A stretch of DNA of 64,000 nt from Pedobacter sp. PACM 27299. Its GTDB lineage: Bacteria; Bacteroidota; Bacteroidia; Sphingobacteriales; Sphingobacteriaceae. Where the stretch lies: NCBI RefSeq assembly GCF_001412655.1, contig NZ_CP012996.1:5084001-5148000 (forward strand), in the 5' to 3' direction. This document shows, in pieces, positions 35,320 to 44,971 of this stretch (position 1 is its first letter; every line of letters starts with the position of its first letter). A program made the translations under genes and the position numbers. The notes beneath the pieces were generated by a model that saw nothing but the letters and a program-made list of their open reading frames with translations, did not search any database and was not told where the DNA came from.

Positions 35320-37077
35320 TTAACTCTTCCGTTTACCCTTTAACAAAAGATCCATCGCATGGTCAAGCGTACCAGCGCGCGTCACCTCTCCTGAGTTCAC
35401 AAAGAAGATCTCATCTGCATTTTCAATCGTATTTAAACGGTGTGCAATGATCACTAAGGTGGTTTCTTTAGGTAATTTTTTTAGAATAGCGCTGAGTAAC
35501 TGCTCCGTAATTGTATCAATGTTAGCAGTTGCCTCATCCAGGATTAACAACTCTGGATTTCGTAAAACCGCTCTCATAAAGGCAATCAGCTGCTTTTGTC
35601 CCAAGCTAATGTTATCAGAACCAGAAGTCACTGCCGTATCCAGTCCATCTTCAAAAATGGCCAACAAAGCATCCAGATTCGCTTCCCTGATCACCTCTTC
35701 CAGCTGTTCATTACTATAATCCTTATATCGGTCATTGCCATATAAAATATTATCCCTCACCGTCCCTGTAAACAAAAAAGGTTCCTGCAAAATGAAGCCA
35801 ATTTTAGCTGCCCGTTCTTCATGGGAATAAGAACGAATGTCTTTACCACTCAATAAAACTGTTCCTTCCGTGGCATCATATAAACGTGCAATCAAGGATG
35901 CGGTAGTTGTTTTTCCACCACCTGTAGGGCCAATCAGGGCATAAGTTTTTCCTTTCTCCAGACTAAAGCTGATGTCGTGCAAAATCTCTTTGCCGCTGGT
36001 ATAAGAGAAATGGACATTTCTGAATTCCAGTAAAGCATTAGAAGTTTCTGTACTTTCTTTGAGCTGCTGCAAATCATTTTGCATGGATAAGATTTGCGAA
36101 ATCCGATCCCATCCTGCCATGGCGACCTGGAAATTTGCCCATAAAGCGGCCAATTGTCTTAATGGATTATAGAAATTGGTGGCATAAGAAAAATAACTCA
36201 CCAAGAGTCCAATCGTAAACTGCCCTTCAGAGATCAGGTAAATTCCAAACAGCAAGACAATCAGCTGTGCCATGCTGGAAAACAAACCATAAACAGGCAT
36301 TAAAATATTATTGGCCAGGCCTGCCCCTATTGCTGTTTTATAATTGTGGCGATTTGCCTCATCGAACCTTTTCCGGAAATAATCTCTTCTGTTGAAGGCA
36401 ATGATCACTTTAAAGTTATTCAGACTTTCCTGAATTTCGGCACTCAGGCCACCTACACTTTTCAGATTGGAGGCATTTCTTCTTTTTACCCAAGGAGATA
36501 CCAGCGCGGTAAAAATCAGGATCAGCAATGCTGGAACCAGGGCCGCAGCACCCAGCTCAAAATTAATCATCAATAAGAAAATACCAGCACCAGTCATCGT
36601 CACAATACTGCCAATAAACTGCATCAGCGACTGAGAAAAAAACTGATTGATCTTATCCGTATCATTGTTCACTCTGGAAATCAAATCTCCAGCCTTATTC
36701 TCATTAAAAAAGGCTACAGGAAGCTCCTGAAGCTTATTGAAAACAGCATTCCTCAAGGTGTACAGCATACGCTGCCCCACCCCGCCCATCAGTTTTGTCT
36801 GAAAGTATCCCGTACAGAAAGCCAGCAGATACATACCAAATATAATTCCTGAAAAGACAAGAACGCCGTGATAATCTTTAGTGCGGATATAGGCATCAAT
36901 AGTATGTCCGATTAATAGCGGCCCCAATAAGAGTAAACCAGAGTTCAAAAGGATAATCCCTGAGGCAATCCACAGATTTTTCTTCTCATCAGAAATCAAT
37001 TGAATCAGTTTTTTTAAGGCCTGAAAAGTAGACTGTTTTTCTTCCTGGCCACTGTTCTGGTTAAGATTGTAATTCAT
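35320..37077 (-). CDS. ABC exporter half-transporter, catalytic-site subunit
   Basis: The 585-residue protein has a six-helix type IV exporter domain (about 30-330) and an ATPase domain. Walker A is GPTGGGKT (383-390), Walker B ends LILDE with catalytic E515, and the switch histidine is H546. The signature is ISLGQ (490-494), a degenerate form of LSGGQ. It overlaps the preceding ABC gene by 17 bp. The two show complementary defects, as in heterodimeric exporters such as TM287/288 or LmrCD. The likely cargo is a drug or lipid. Confidence 0.92.
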   Translation of the reverse strand: MNYNLNQNSGQEEKQSTFQALKKLIQLISDEKKNLWIASGIILLNSGLLLLGPLLIGHTIDAYIRTKDYHGVLVFSGIIFGMYLLAFCTGYFQTKLMGGVGQRMLYTLRNAVFNKLQELPVAFFNENKAGDLISRVNNDTDKINQFFSQSLMQFIGSIVTMTGAGIFLLMINFELGAAALVPALLILIFTALVSPWVKRRNASNLKSVGGLSAEIQESLNNFKVIIAFNRRDYFRKRFDEANRHNYKTAIGAGLANNILMPVYGLFSSMAQLIVLLFGIYLISEGQFTIGLLVSYFSYATNFYNPLRQLAALWANFQVAMAGWDRISQILSMQNDLQQLKESTETSNALLEFRNVHFSYTSGKEILHDISFSLEKGKTYALIGPTGGGKTTTASLIARLYDATEGTVLLSGKDIRSYSHEERAAKIGFILQEPFLFTGTVRDNILYGNDRYKDYSNEQLEEVIREANLDALLAIFEDGLDTAVTSGSDNISLGQKQLIAFMRAVLRNPELLILDEATANIDTITEQLLSAILKKLPKETTLVIIAHRLNTIENADEIFFVNSGEVTRAGTLDHAMDLLLKGKRKS

Positions 37078-38797
37078 AATTGCTGGTACTCTGTTGTGAG
37101 TTAAAAATTTGAATATACTCCGGACTGGTTTTCATCAGGTCCTCATGTTTACCTTGTGCTACGATTTCGCCTTGCATCAGAACAATTACCTTATCATAAT
37201 GCGCGACAGCGGCAATTTTTTGTGTGACCGACAATAAAGTAATGCCAGGATAATTCTGCTGCACGTTTTCTAATATTCTCTTTTCAGTATGGTGATCCAC
37301 CCGGGAAGTAAAATCATCTAACAGCAAAACCTTAGGATTGACGGCCAATGCTCTTGCCAGCATAATTCGCTGCTTTTGTCCACCGGAGAGATTAGATCCC
37401 CGCTCAGAAACAATCGTATTTAATTGCTCCGGTAAGGCAGTGATAAAATCATGCAGTTCTGCAGTAGCAATTGCTTTTTCTAAAGATTGATCTGTCACCG
37501 TATCACTGAAGGCAATGTTTTCACGGATACTCATATTAAATATAATACTGTCCTGAAACACAAAACCTACCTGCTGGTGAAAAGCTTCCGGGTTATAATC
37601 TTTAATATCATGGCCATCAAAACGAACTTCGCCTGTATCCGGCAAAATTAATCCGGTCAGGATATAGAGTAATTGTGACTTTCCTGCAGCCGTAGGGCCA
37701 ATAATTGCTGTTTTAGAGCCCGCTTCTAAAGAAAAAGAAATGTTTTTTAAAGCCGGTTTCTGACCATAAGACACCGATACTTCTTTTAGGGTAATTGCTC
37801 CGGCCAATGGTTCCGTAATTTTCCCTTCTGCCGGACTTTCCTGTAAGTTCAATACCCCTTCAATACGTTTATAGGAAGTAGTTGCCTGAGCAATCACGTT
37901 ACTCATGAAACCAATCACTAAAATCGGAAAAATCAGTATGCTCAAGTAACTGTTAAAGGCGGCAAATTCTCCTAAAGACATGGTTCCCTGGATCACAAAA
38001 TGACCACCCAATGCCAAAATCGTTAGACCGGCCATATTGGCGACAAATATAATCAGTGGAATTAAACCGGCGAATAGCTTCAAAATAGCCAACCCAAGGT
38101 CTCTGGCTTGCGCATTGGCGGATAGAAACTTACTATATTCCAATTGCTGTGAATTGATCACGCGGATCAATGCGGCACCCAAAATACTTTCGTTGATCAC
38201 CTTATTTAACCAGTCTATCACCTCTCTACTCTTTTTAAATAAAGGTTTAACCTTACTCAATACCAGGTAAAAAGCAGTTCCAATAATAGGCACAATAGCG
38301 ATTACTGCTAATGCCAATCGCCAGTTTAAACCCAGCAGCAAAATGCTTGCACCTATAATCAGAAAGATGGAAGAAGCAATGGAAACAATCGCCTGTGCTA
38401 CAAAAGACTTGATCGCGTCTACATCAGCAGTTAGGTTGGTCAGTAATTTTGAGGGATTTGCCTTTTCTATATAAGCATGACTTTGGCGGGAAATCTGATC
38501 TGAAAGTTGCCTTCTCAGGTCTCTTGCCACTTTTTCCGAAGCATAAGTCTGTACCACACTTTGTAAATAGGTAAAGATAAAAATCAATACAATCGCCCCT
38601 GAGAACTCGATCAGTACCGGCTTAATCAGAAAGGTACCAGCAGTATAGGCATCAATTCCATTTGCGATCAGTTTTGGCAGCAATAAGTTCACCCCATTAC
38701 TCAGCAAAGCGAGGAAGATCAATAGATAGATCATTCCACGATAGGGCTTCAGCAGACTAAAAACGCTAGATTTTTTCTCTTTTACTGTTGCTTTCAT
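37061..38797 (-). CDS. ABC exporter half-transporter, degenerate-site subunit
   Basis: The 578-residue protein has the same layout as its partner. Walker A is GPTAAGKS (367-374) and the signature LSGGQ (470-474) is canonical. The catalytic glutamate is replaced by D495 (LLLDDFTS) and the switch histidine by Q526 (SVTQKIAA). Its own ATP site should therefore be inactive, while its signature completes the active site of the partner. The gene is first of the pair and translationally coupled by the overlap. Confidence 0.92.
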   Translation of the reverse strand: MKATVKEKKSSVFSLLKPYRGMIYLLIFLALLSNGVNLLLPKLIANGIDAYTAGTFLIKPVLIEFSGAIVLIFIFTYLQSVVQTYASEKVARDLRRQLSDQISRQSHAYIEKANPSKLLTNLTADVDAIKSFVAQAIVSIASSIFLIIGASILLLGLNWRLALAVIAIVPIIGTAFYLVLSKVKPLFKKSREVIDWLNKVINESILGAALIRVINSQQLEYSKFLSANAQARDLGLAILKLFAGLIPLIIFVANMAGLTILALGGHFVIQGTMSLGEFAAFNSYLSILIFPILVIGFMSNVIAQATTSYKRIEGVLNLQESPAEGKITEPLAGAITLKEVSVSYGQKPALKNISFSLEAGSKTAIIGPTAAGKSQLLYILTGLILPDTGEVRFDGHDIKDYNPEAFHQQVGFVFQDSIIFNMSIRENIAFSDTVTDQSLEKAIATAELHDFITALPEQLNTIVSERGSNLSGGQKQRIMLARALAVNPKVLLLDDFTSRVDHHTEKRILENVQQNYPGITLLSVTQKIAAVAHYDKVIVLMQGEIVAQGKHEDLMKTSPEYIQIFNSQQSTSNYELQS

Positions 38798-38883
38798 ATT
38801 TCAATTCCCTCTATTTATAAGGCTTAAAAGGACCCTACAAAGCTATATTTTTGCAGTACACAAAGTACCAAACATTCATTAAA

Positions 38884-40104
38884 TTATTTAAACCGAATTG
38901 CTTTTAACGGAGATATTTTGCTGACCAATAAGGAAGGAATAATCAATACCACAAAACAGATCACTACGATTCCAATATTTAAAACCAATACATCTACAAA
39001 ATGGAGTTCTACAGGCACGTACGATAAATAATAAGAACCCTGATCCAATTTAAACAGATGGGTGTATTTTTGGATAAAGCCCAGTCCTAACCCAAGAATA
39101 TTCCCCAAAAACAAGCCTATACCAACAAGATATACCGCATTGTAAAGGAAAATTTTGATCACACTATAATCTGTCATTCCAAAAGCTTTCAGCATACCTA
39201 TCATATTGGTACGTTCCAGAATCATGATCAACAGCGCGGTAATCATATTGATCACCCCTACTATCATCATCAGGATGAGCAGCACCCTGGTGTTGACATC
39301 CAATAAAGACAGCCAGGTAAAAATGGCTGGAAAAAATTCAGCTACAGATTCTGACCTGAGGTTGACCTCCAGGTTCTCATATATTCCCGTAGAAACTTCT
39401 TTTAATTTAGAAAAATCTTTAATTCTGATCTCCAGTCCGCCAATCTCGTTAGGACTCCAGTTGTTCAGTCGACGAATCACATTGATATCCCCGAGCACAA
39501 AACCTTTATCAATTTCCTCTACACCAACGGCATAAATTCCTACAATTTTAAACTTCCGGTTTCTTGGAGGATCCTGTACAAAATACATAATAAAATCATC
39601 ACCGGTTTTAAGTTTCAGTCGGTTTGCCGTAAACTGAGAAATCATAATCTCTTTCATCGCCTGCGCACTATCCGCAAAATTAACTACCCTTCCGGTTACC
39701 AAATGACTTTTGATATAATTCCAGTTGAAATCTTTATCGACACCCTTAAAATTGATTCCTTCCACCTCATCATTTACCGAGATGATGGCCGGTTTTGTCG
39801 CATAAGCCTGATAGTAGGCCACATTTGGATTTGCCTTTAAATGCTGAAGTGTTTCCGCTTCTGGAACAAATGGTGTCTGCTCAAAGGAATTATTCAGATC
39901 AAATTTGAAAATGCGCACATCACCGATGTATCCCCTCACCTTCTCTTGAATTTCCGTTTTAAACCCTTTAATAATGGCTACAGAAAGCATCATGACAGCT
40001 AAACTGAGCATTACGCCTGCAATCGCAATGCGCACGATCAGCTTCGAAAAAGTACGCTCAGATTTGATGGCTATACGCCTCGCTATGAAATATTCTATGT
40101 TCAA
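38884..40104 (-). CDS. FtsX-like permease of the LolC/LolE type
   Basis: The 406-residue protein has one N-terminal helix (about 22-45), a periplasmic MacB-like core (about 50-260) and three C-terminal helices (about 272-400). This is the layout of lipoprotein-releasing permeases: IARRIAIKSERTFSKLIVRIAI at the start is split across the first helix, and MLKAFGMTDYSVIKIFL is the coupling segment. Lol complexes pull lipoproteins from the inner membrane. The matching LolD ATPase is not adjacent. Confidence 0.85.
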   Translation of the reverse strand: MNIEYFIARRIAIKSERTFSKLIVRIAIAGVMLSLAVMMLSVAIIKGFKTEIQEKVRGYIGDVRIFKFDLNNSFEQTPFVPEAETLQHLKANPNVAYYQAYATKPAIISVNDEVEGINFKGVDKDFNWNYIKSHLVTGRVVNFADSAQAMKEIMISQFTANRLKLKTGDDFIMYFVQDPPRNRKFKIVGIYAVGVEEIDKGFVLGDINVIRRLNNWSPNEIGGLEIRIKDFSKLKEVSTGIYENLEVNLRSESVAEFFPAIFTWLSLLDVNTRVLLILMMIVGVINMITALLIMILERTNMIGMLKAFGMTDYSVIKIFLYNAVYLVGIGLFLGNILGLGLGFIQKYTHLFKLDQGSYYLSYVPVELHFVDVLVLNIGIVVICFVVLIIPSLLVSKISPLKAIRFK

Positions 40105-40523
40105 ACTTTTTGCTATAAATAGTGACTTAGCAAAAATACGCCTACGGCATTTTTACAGCGATAAAGTTGCAAATATTATGTGAATTTCTCGACTTAAAAT
40201 ATCTTGAGATGCGAGGATATGGTTTTAACCCTACAAAACGATAGGCCTATTGATTGCTCAATGTAAGCTATAAGACCCAAAATAAACAATTATCGCAACA
40301 TAAAATCATAAGATATCTTGATATAAATACCTCAACACATCCAGCCAAAAGCATTTTAAACCGTGTTATTGGATATTAAGATATCTAAATATCAAGACAT
40401 ATAAATATAAAAACACCTTTAAATCTTTATGACCATAATACCTATACCTCCCCCCTTCTCAAACTATTCCAATTTTCCTATCTTTATCCTTCTATATCAA
40501 ATGATCACCAAATAATTTGCTGA
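40105..40523. repeat. intergenic region with 8-bp-periodic repeats
   Basis: No gene is seen between the divergent permease and NamZ-like genes. Two clusters have octamer periodicity. One at 40302-40341 reads AAAATCAT, AAGATATC, TTGATATA, AATACCTC, AACACATC. The other at 40369-40416 reads TTGGATAT, TAAGATAT, CTAAATAT, CAAGACAT, ATAAATAT, AAAAACAC. A shorter one begins near 40197 (AAAATATCTTGAGATG). They resemble the array at 16.6 kb. Confidence 0.6.
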
Positions 40524-41804
40524 ATGAAAATATCCCGTTCCTCTTTACTTTTACTTACAGGTCTTAGCCTGCATTTATCCGCCTGTGCAGCAGGCCATGG
40601 TAGTACTCCTATTGCTGTTAAAGCAACAGAAAAGAAAGCTTTGGAAAACCCGCGGAATAAAAACAAAGTTCAAGATAAGGAGATTCGCACCGGAGCTGAG
40701 CAAACAGAGCAATACCTGCCTTACCTGAAGGGTAAACGTGTAGGCATGGTGGTCAATCCAACCTCTATTATTGGTAAAGAAACCAGTGTAGACAGTCTAC
40801 TGAAATTAGGTGTAAACATTGTAAAGATATTCGGACCGGAACACGGTTTTAGAGGAAATGCCAGTGCTGGCATCCATATAAATGACGCTATAGATAGCAA
40901 AACCGGCATTCCAGCAGTTTCTCTATATGGCAAACACCTTACACCTACTAGAGAAGAACTGGCAGATGTAGACGTCATGGTTTTTGACATTCAGGATGTA
41001 GGCGTCCGTTTTTATACTTACATAAATACACTGCAGCACGTGATGGAAGCCTGTGCCGCACAAAATAAAGAAGTATTGATCCTGGATCGTCCAAATCCCA
41101 ATGGCTTCTACATTGATGGCCCCATCCTTGATCCGAAACTGGCCTCAGGAATCGGCTTACAACCCATTCCAATTGTCCATGGATTAACCGTTGGCGAATA
41201 TGCGCAGATGCTGAACGGAGAAGGTTGGTTAAAGAACAAGCTGAAATGTAAAATCAAAATTATTAAGGTGGCCAATTACAACCATGACCTCCCTTATGAA
41301 CTGCCGGTAAAACCATCACCAAACCTAAATACGGCACAGTCCATTTTACTATATCCTACCACTTGCCTGTTTGAAGGCACCTATTTAAACCATGGCCGTG
41401 GCACTTTATTTCCTTTTACCATCCTTGGCGCTCCGGCATTAAAAGGTAAATACAGCTTTAGTTTCACCCCAAAAAGCATCAAAGGAATGGCCGAAACACC
41501 ATTACATGTCAATAAAGTATGCTATGGACTGGACCTCAGAAACTACGATACGGAAAAAATCCGCCAGGATAAAGTCTTAAACTTAAATTGGCTGATCGAA
41601 CTCTATCAAGCTTATCCGAATAAAGCTGATTTCTTCAACTACAAGCTGAGCAATCAAATGAATAATTTTGACAAACTGGCTGGTGATAGCAGTATGAGGT
41701 TACAAATCATTGCCGGAAAATCCGAAAAGGAAATCCGGGACAGCTGGGAACCTGGCTTAACGCGCTATAAAACAATGCGTAAGAAGTATTTGTTATATCC
41801 TTAA
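40524..41804 (+). CDS. DUF1343 lipoprotein, NamZ-like exo-beta-N-acetylmuramidase
   Basis: The 426-residue protein has a lipoprotein signal (LSAC, cysteine 21), a linker to about residue 60 and a DUF1343 domain. Family landmarks are KRVGMVVNPTS, FGPEHGFRG, VFDIQDVGVRFYTYI, VEWHGLTVGEYA-like VHGLTVGEYA, and PTTCLFEGTYLNHGRGT. DUF1343 proteins are the GH171 family, whose founder NamZ releases MurNAc from peptidoglycan fragments. A role in cell-wall turnover at the outer membrane is inferred. It is followed by a 72-residue hydrophilic gene. Confidence 0.85.
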   Translation: MKISRSSLLLLTGLSLHLSACAAGHGSTPIAVKATEKKALENPRNKNKVQDKEIRTGAEQTEQYLPYLKGKRVGMVVNPTSIIGKETSVDSLLKLGVNIVKIFGPEHGFRGNASAGIHINDAIDSKTGIPAVSLYGKHLTPTREELADVDVMVFDIQDVGVRFYTYINTLQHVMEACAAQNKEVLILDRPNPNGFYIDGPILDPKLASGIGLQPIPIVHGLTVGEYAQMLNGEGWLKNKLKCKIKIIKVANYNHDLPYELPVKPSPNLNTAQSILLYPTTCLFEGTYLNHGRGTLFPFTILGAPALKGKYSFSFTPKSIKGMAETPLHVNKVCYGLDLRNYDTEKIRQDKVLNLNWLIELYQAYPNKADFFNYKLSNQMNNFDKLAGDSSMRLQIIAGKSEKEIRDSWEPGLTRYKTMRKKYLLYP

Positions 41805-41829
41805 CAAATACTAATTACAAAACAACCAG

Positions 41830-42048
41830 ATGATGAACAGCGAAGCGAAAAAGAAAAGCGATAAACCCAGCAGTAATTATCAGGAAGAAGTTCCAAAAGA
41901 TAAAGTGCCGGAAGGTAATAAAGCAGTAAAAAAGCCGGAAGACAAGGACTATCAACAAGAAGAAGCTCATTTTAAAAACCCTGCTCAGCAGAGAGAAGAA
42001 AGCGAGCAACCTGTTCATCCGGTCAAGAAAGCCCCAAAAGAATCATAA
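41830..42048 (+). CDS. small disordered hydrophilic protein
   Basis: The 72-residue product is almost wholly Lys, Glu, Asp, Pro, Gln and Ser (EEVPKDKVPEGNKAVKKPE and so on) with no hydrophobic core, so it should be intrinsically disordered. It begins 25 bp after the NamZ-like gene and ends before a terminator. Stress-type hydrophilic proteins look similar, but no family is recognised. Confidence 0.55.
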   Translation: MMNSEAKKKSDKPSSNYQEEVPKDKVPEGNKAVKKPEDKDYQQEEAHFKNPAQQREESEQPVHPVKKAPKES

Positions 42049-42071
42049 ACAGGATAATCATCTAGACCAAT

Positions 42072-42098
42072 ACAGGCCCTGATCAATTCAGGGCCTGT
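42072..42098. terminator. bidirectional intrinsic terminator
   Basis: CAGGCCCTGA (42073-42082) pairs with TCAGGGCCTG (42088-42097). A T-rich tract follows on the plus strand. It overlaps the 3' end of the convergent topoisomerase gene. Confidence 0.8.
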
Positions 42099-43144
42099 TT
42101 CTTTTTCATCGCTTTCAGAAACTGCATCAATACCTTTTCCTGCAATTCCAAACCCTCGGCGGTGTCAAACGGAACTGTCTTTATCTTTTTCAAATATTTT
42201 CCGAGTTGCTCATTTTCAAAAGCTTCCAGTAAAAGCGGATAAACGTAAGCACTTTTACATACTGCCCGTGTATTCCCGAGCTTCGCAGCCACACAATCCA
42301 GCACTTCTAAAATAATTTTCTTTTTAGGCTTTTCTGAAGCCAGGTCATCGGCACAGCAAATCGCCAGCTGACGCATTGCCTCCAATGTACCTCCCCAAGT
42401 TCGAAAATCCTTAGCCGTAAAATCATCTCCGGTGATTTCTTTGATGTAATTATTTACCTTCCCAGAATCGATCGCCTGCCGCTCTTTCCCTGCTGTATAA
42501 TATTGGAACAAATCCTGGCCAGGGATTTCCTTGCATTTCTGCACCATCCTGGCCAGTGTTTTATCCGTCAAAGTCAATTCCTGCTGCACTCCTTTTTTAC
42601 CGATAAAACTCAGCATCAATCGATTTCCATTGATCTTTACATGTTTATTCTTCAAAGTACTGAGGCCATAACTGCCATATAGCTGCTGATAAGCGGCATT
42701 TCCCACACGGATCAGCGTTTTTTGCATCAGCTGCACACAAATCGCCAGCACCTTTCTTTCGTCAAGTTCCTTGCGTTTCAAATCCCTGCTGATCTTTTTC
42801 CGGGCAGCGGGCAGTGCTTTTCCAAAATCCAACAACCTAAAATACTTGCGATCTGATCGCCTGGAAGTCCATTCAGCATGGTAACGATACTGCTTCCTAC
42901 CTGCCTGGTCTATTCCTGTAGCTTGTAAATACCCAGTCTTACGTGGAGAGATCCAAACAGATGTCCATGCCGGAGGTAGCACCAATTGCTGAATCCTTTC
43001 CAGGTCCGGCAAGGCCGTAATCCGCTTTCCCTCTTTATCTACATAATGAAAATTACCGGGTTTTCCTTTCCTGTATATCCCAGGTTTAGCGTCTGTTACG
43101 TATACCAAACCGCTTGATTTTAGTTCTTCCAGAGTCTCTACCAT
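42083..43144 (-). CDS. DNA topoisomerase IB (poxvirus-like)
   Basis: The 353-residue protein is a bacterial type IB topoisomerase that nicks and reseals one strand through a 3'-phosphotyrosine. Catalytic residues can be placed: R146 (LIRVGN), a lysine in HVKINGNRL, R248 (DFRTWGGT) and the nucleophile Y300 (CKSAYVYP). The N-terminal LPPAWTSVWISPRKTGYLQATG segment is conserved in bacterial members. The residue two after the tyrosine is Tyr where the usual motif has His (Y-x-H-P). It is divergent from fmt. Confidence 0.9.
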   Translation of the reverse strand: MVETLEELKSSGLVYVTDAKPGIYRKGKPGNFHYVDKEGKRITALPDLERIQQLVLPPAWTSVWISPRKTGYLQATGIDQAGRKQYRYHAEWTSRRSDRKYFRLLDFGKALPAARKKISRDLKRKELDERKVLAICVQLMQKTLIRVGNAAYQQLYGSYGLSTLKNKHVKINGNRLMLSFIGKKGVQQELTLTDKTLARMVQKCKEIPGQDLFQYYTAGKERQAIDSGKVNNYIKEITGDDFTAKDFRTWGGTLEAMRQLAICCADDLASEKPKKKIILEVLDCVAAKLGNTRAVCKSAYVYPLLLEAFENEQLGKYLKKIKTVPFDTAEGLELQEKVLMQFLKAMKKKQALN

Positions 43145-43177
43145 ACAATTGTATAAAATAAGCCTAAGATTATTTGT

Positions 43178-43185
43178 TATTTTTG
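43178..43185 (+). promoter_or_regulatory. candidate minus-7 box for fmt
   Basis: TATTTTTG matches TAnnTTTG and ends 19 bp before the fmt start, giving a short leader. Confidence 0.45.
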
Positions 43186-43204
43186 TCCTCTAAAACAATG
43201 GACA

Positions 43205-44113
43205 ATGAGATTAGTTTTTATGGGTACGCCCGATTTTGCAGTAGCTTCTTTAAATGCTTTAGTAGAAGCAGGATTTAACGTAGTAGGGGTAGTTACCGCC
43301 GCCGACAAACCTGCCGGAAGAGGCCAGAAACTTCAGGAAAGTGCCGTAAAACAATATGCTGTAGCCAAAGGATTAAAAGTATTACAACCTTTAAAGCTGA
43401 AAGACCCTGAATTTATTCAGGAATTACAAGCTTTACAAGCCGATTTACAAGTGGTAGTCGCTTTTCGTATGTTACCAGAAATCGTGTGGAATATGCCTGC
43501 AAAAGGAACGATTAACCTTCATGCCTCTTTGTTGCCGCAGTATCGTGGTGCTGCTCCAATCAATCATGCCATTATCAATGGAGAGAAAGAGAGTGGCGTG
43601 ACTACCTTTTTCCTGAAACATGAAATCGACACAGGCGATACGATCTTCTCTGAGCGCGTTGCCATTGGCGAGAACGAAACTGCCGGAGAACTCCATGATC
43701 AGCTCATGAACGTAGGCGCAGGCTTGTTAGTAAAGACAGTAAAAGCGATTGAAGAAGGAAATTATACAGAACAACCGCAAATTCAAAGCGATTCGCTAAA
43801 ACATGCACCGAAAATATTTAAAGAATTTTGCATGATCAACTGGGACCAGCCTGCAAAGACGGTTTACAATTTGATCCGCGGACTAAGTCCATATCCTACT
43901 GCATTTACCAAACTCGGTGAAAAAACATTGAAAGTATTCAAAGCGGAGTTGGAAAATGAAACACCAGATATTGCCCCAGGGAAATTCCTGTCAGATGGAA
44001 AAACGTATTTGAAATTTGCCGCCAAAGACGGCTATATTAAACTTACAGATCTTCAATATGAAGGGAAAAAGAGAATGACAGTAGAAGAATTTTTAAGGGG
44101 AATGCGTTTGTAA
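43205..44113 (+). CDS. fmt: methionyl-tRNA formyltransferase
   Basis: The 302-residue enzyme formylates initiator Met-tRNA using 10-formyl-THF. The N-terminal domain has MGTPDFAVASL and the folate/catalytic motif INLHASLLPQYRGAAPI, followed by the HEIDTGDTI segment. The C-terminal OB-like domain starts near residue 205. It stands alone, with no def gene adjacent. Confidence 0.96.
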   Translation: MRLVFMGTPDFAVASLNALVEAGFNVVGVVTAADKPAGRGQKLQESAVKQYAVAKGLKVLQPLKLKDPEFIQELQALQADLQVVVAFRMLPEIVWNMPAKGTINLHASLLPQYRGAAPINHAIINGEKESGVTTFFLKHEIDTGDTIFSERVAIGENETAGELHDQLMNVGAGLLVKTVKAIEEGNYTEQPQIQSDSLKHAPKIFKEFCMINWDQPAKTVYNLIRGLSPYPTAFTKLGEKTLKVFKAELENETPDIAPGKFLSDGKTYLKFAAKDGYIKLTDLQYEGKKRMTVEEFLRGMRL

Positions 44114-44131
44114 ACCCCTTAGGCTTTTCTT

Positions 44132-44971
44132 TTACATTTCATTTAAACGCGCACTCAGGTGCTTGGAGATTTCATTAAAATAACGTTTCCTGCCATATCC
44201 CATTACCCATCTGATCCCTCCTGTTGCATTGGTGATGAAGACCTCTTCGGCTTCCTTCAGCACTTCCGGATTGATCTGAGCCTCGGTTAATGGGATATTG
44301 TTGCTTTTAGCCATACCCATGACTACACTGCGCATCACGCCGGCAATACAGCCTTCCGACAATGCAGGGGTATAAATCTGCTTGTCATACACTACAAAAA
44401 TATTGGAGCTGATGCTTTCACAAAGAAAACCTTGTTGGTTTAAAATGAAAGCCTCATCCAGGTTATATTGTTTCTTATACAAACCAGCCATCACAAATAA
44501 CAGGGAATTGGTGGTTTTATAGTTAGAAAGTTTATTTACAGGCTTCGTGATTTCATCATAAACATCCACAATTAATCCTTTTTTATTGAGTTCATAGGTA
44601 CTTTGAGGAAGCGCAGTAGCTTCCAGCACATAACCGGATTTATTGCTATCTGGCGTGTATAAACCAGCACCAGCTCTGTAAACTGACAATCGAAAACGTA
44701 CATTATCCTTCAGTTTATTCCTTTTACAGAGTTCCACGGTTTTCTGTTTCAAAAAATATTCATCCATCAGGTCCGCCCCGTCCATCTTTAAAGCTTTCAT
44801 ACCCGCTTTTAAGCGATCAGCATGCAGCTCTGCAAATTTAAGCTTCCCATTGTTCATGCGCATAGATTCAAACAGGCCATCACCATATCTAAATGCCCGG
44901 TTTTCCAGCCCAATCACAGGCTGGTTTGCCGCTACGAACTCGCCATTATGTAAAATATATTCTTGCTGCAT
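44132..44971 (-). CDS. class IV aminotransferase, PabC/D-amino-acid-transaminase-like
   Basis: The 279-residue PLP enzyme of fold type IV has the likely PLP lysine K152 in SNYKTTNSLLF. Other family segments are FRYGDGLFESMR at about 27-38, LCESISSNIF around 185-195 and a C-terminal ITNATGGIRWV. Candidates are aminodeoxychorismate lyase, D-alanine transaminase and branched-chain transaminase. The short length suits PabC best. It starts right at the end of the RluD-like gene with no gap, so they form an operon. Confidence 0.82.
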   Translation of the reverse strand: MQQEYILHNGEFVAANQPVIGLENRAFRYGDGLFESMRMNNGKLKFAELHADRLKAGMKALKMDGADLMDEYFLKQKTVELCKRNKLKDNVRFRLSVYRAGAGLYTPDSNKSGYVLEATALPQSTYELNKKGLIVDVYDEITKPVNKLSNYKTTNSLLFVMAGLYKKQYNLDEAFILNQQGFLCESISSNIFVVYDKQIYTPALSEGCIAGVMRSVVMGMAKSNNIPLTEAQINPEVLKEAEEVFITNATGGIRWVMGYGRKRYFNEISKHLSARLNEM

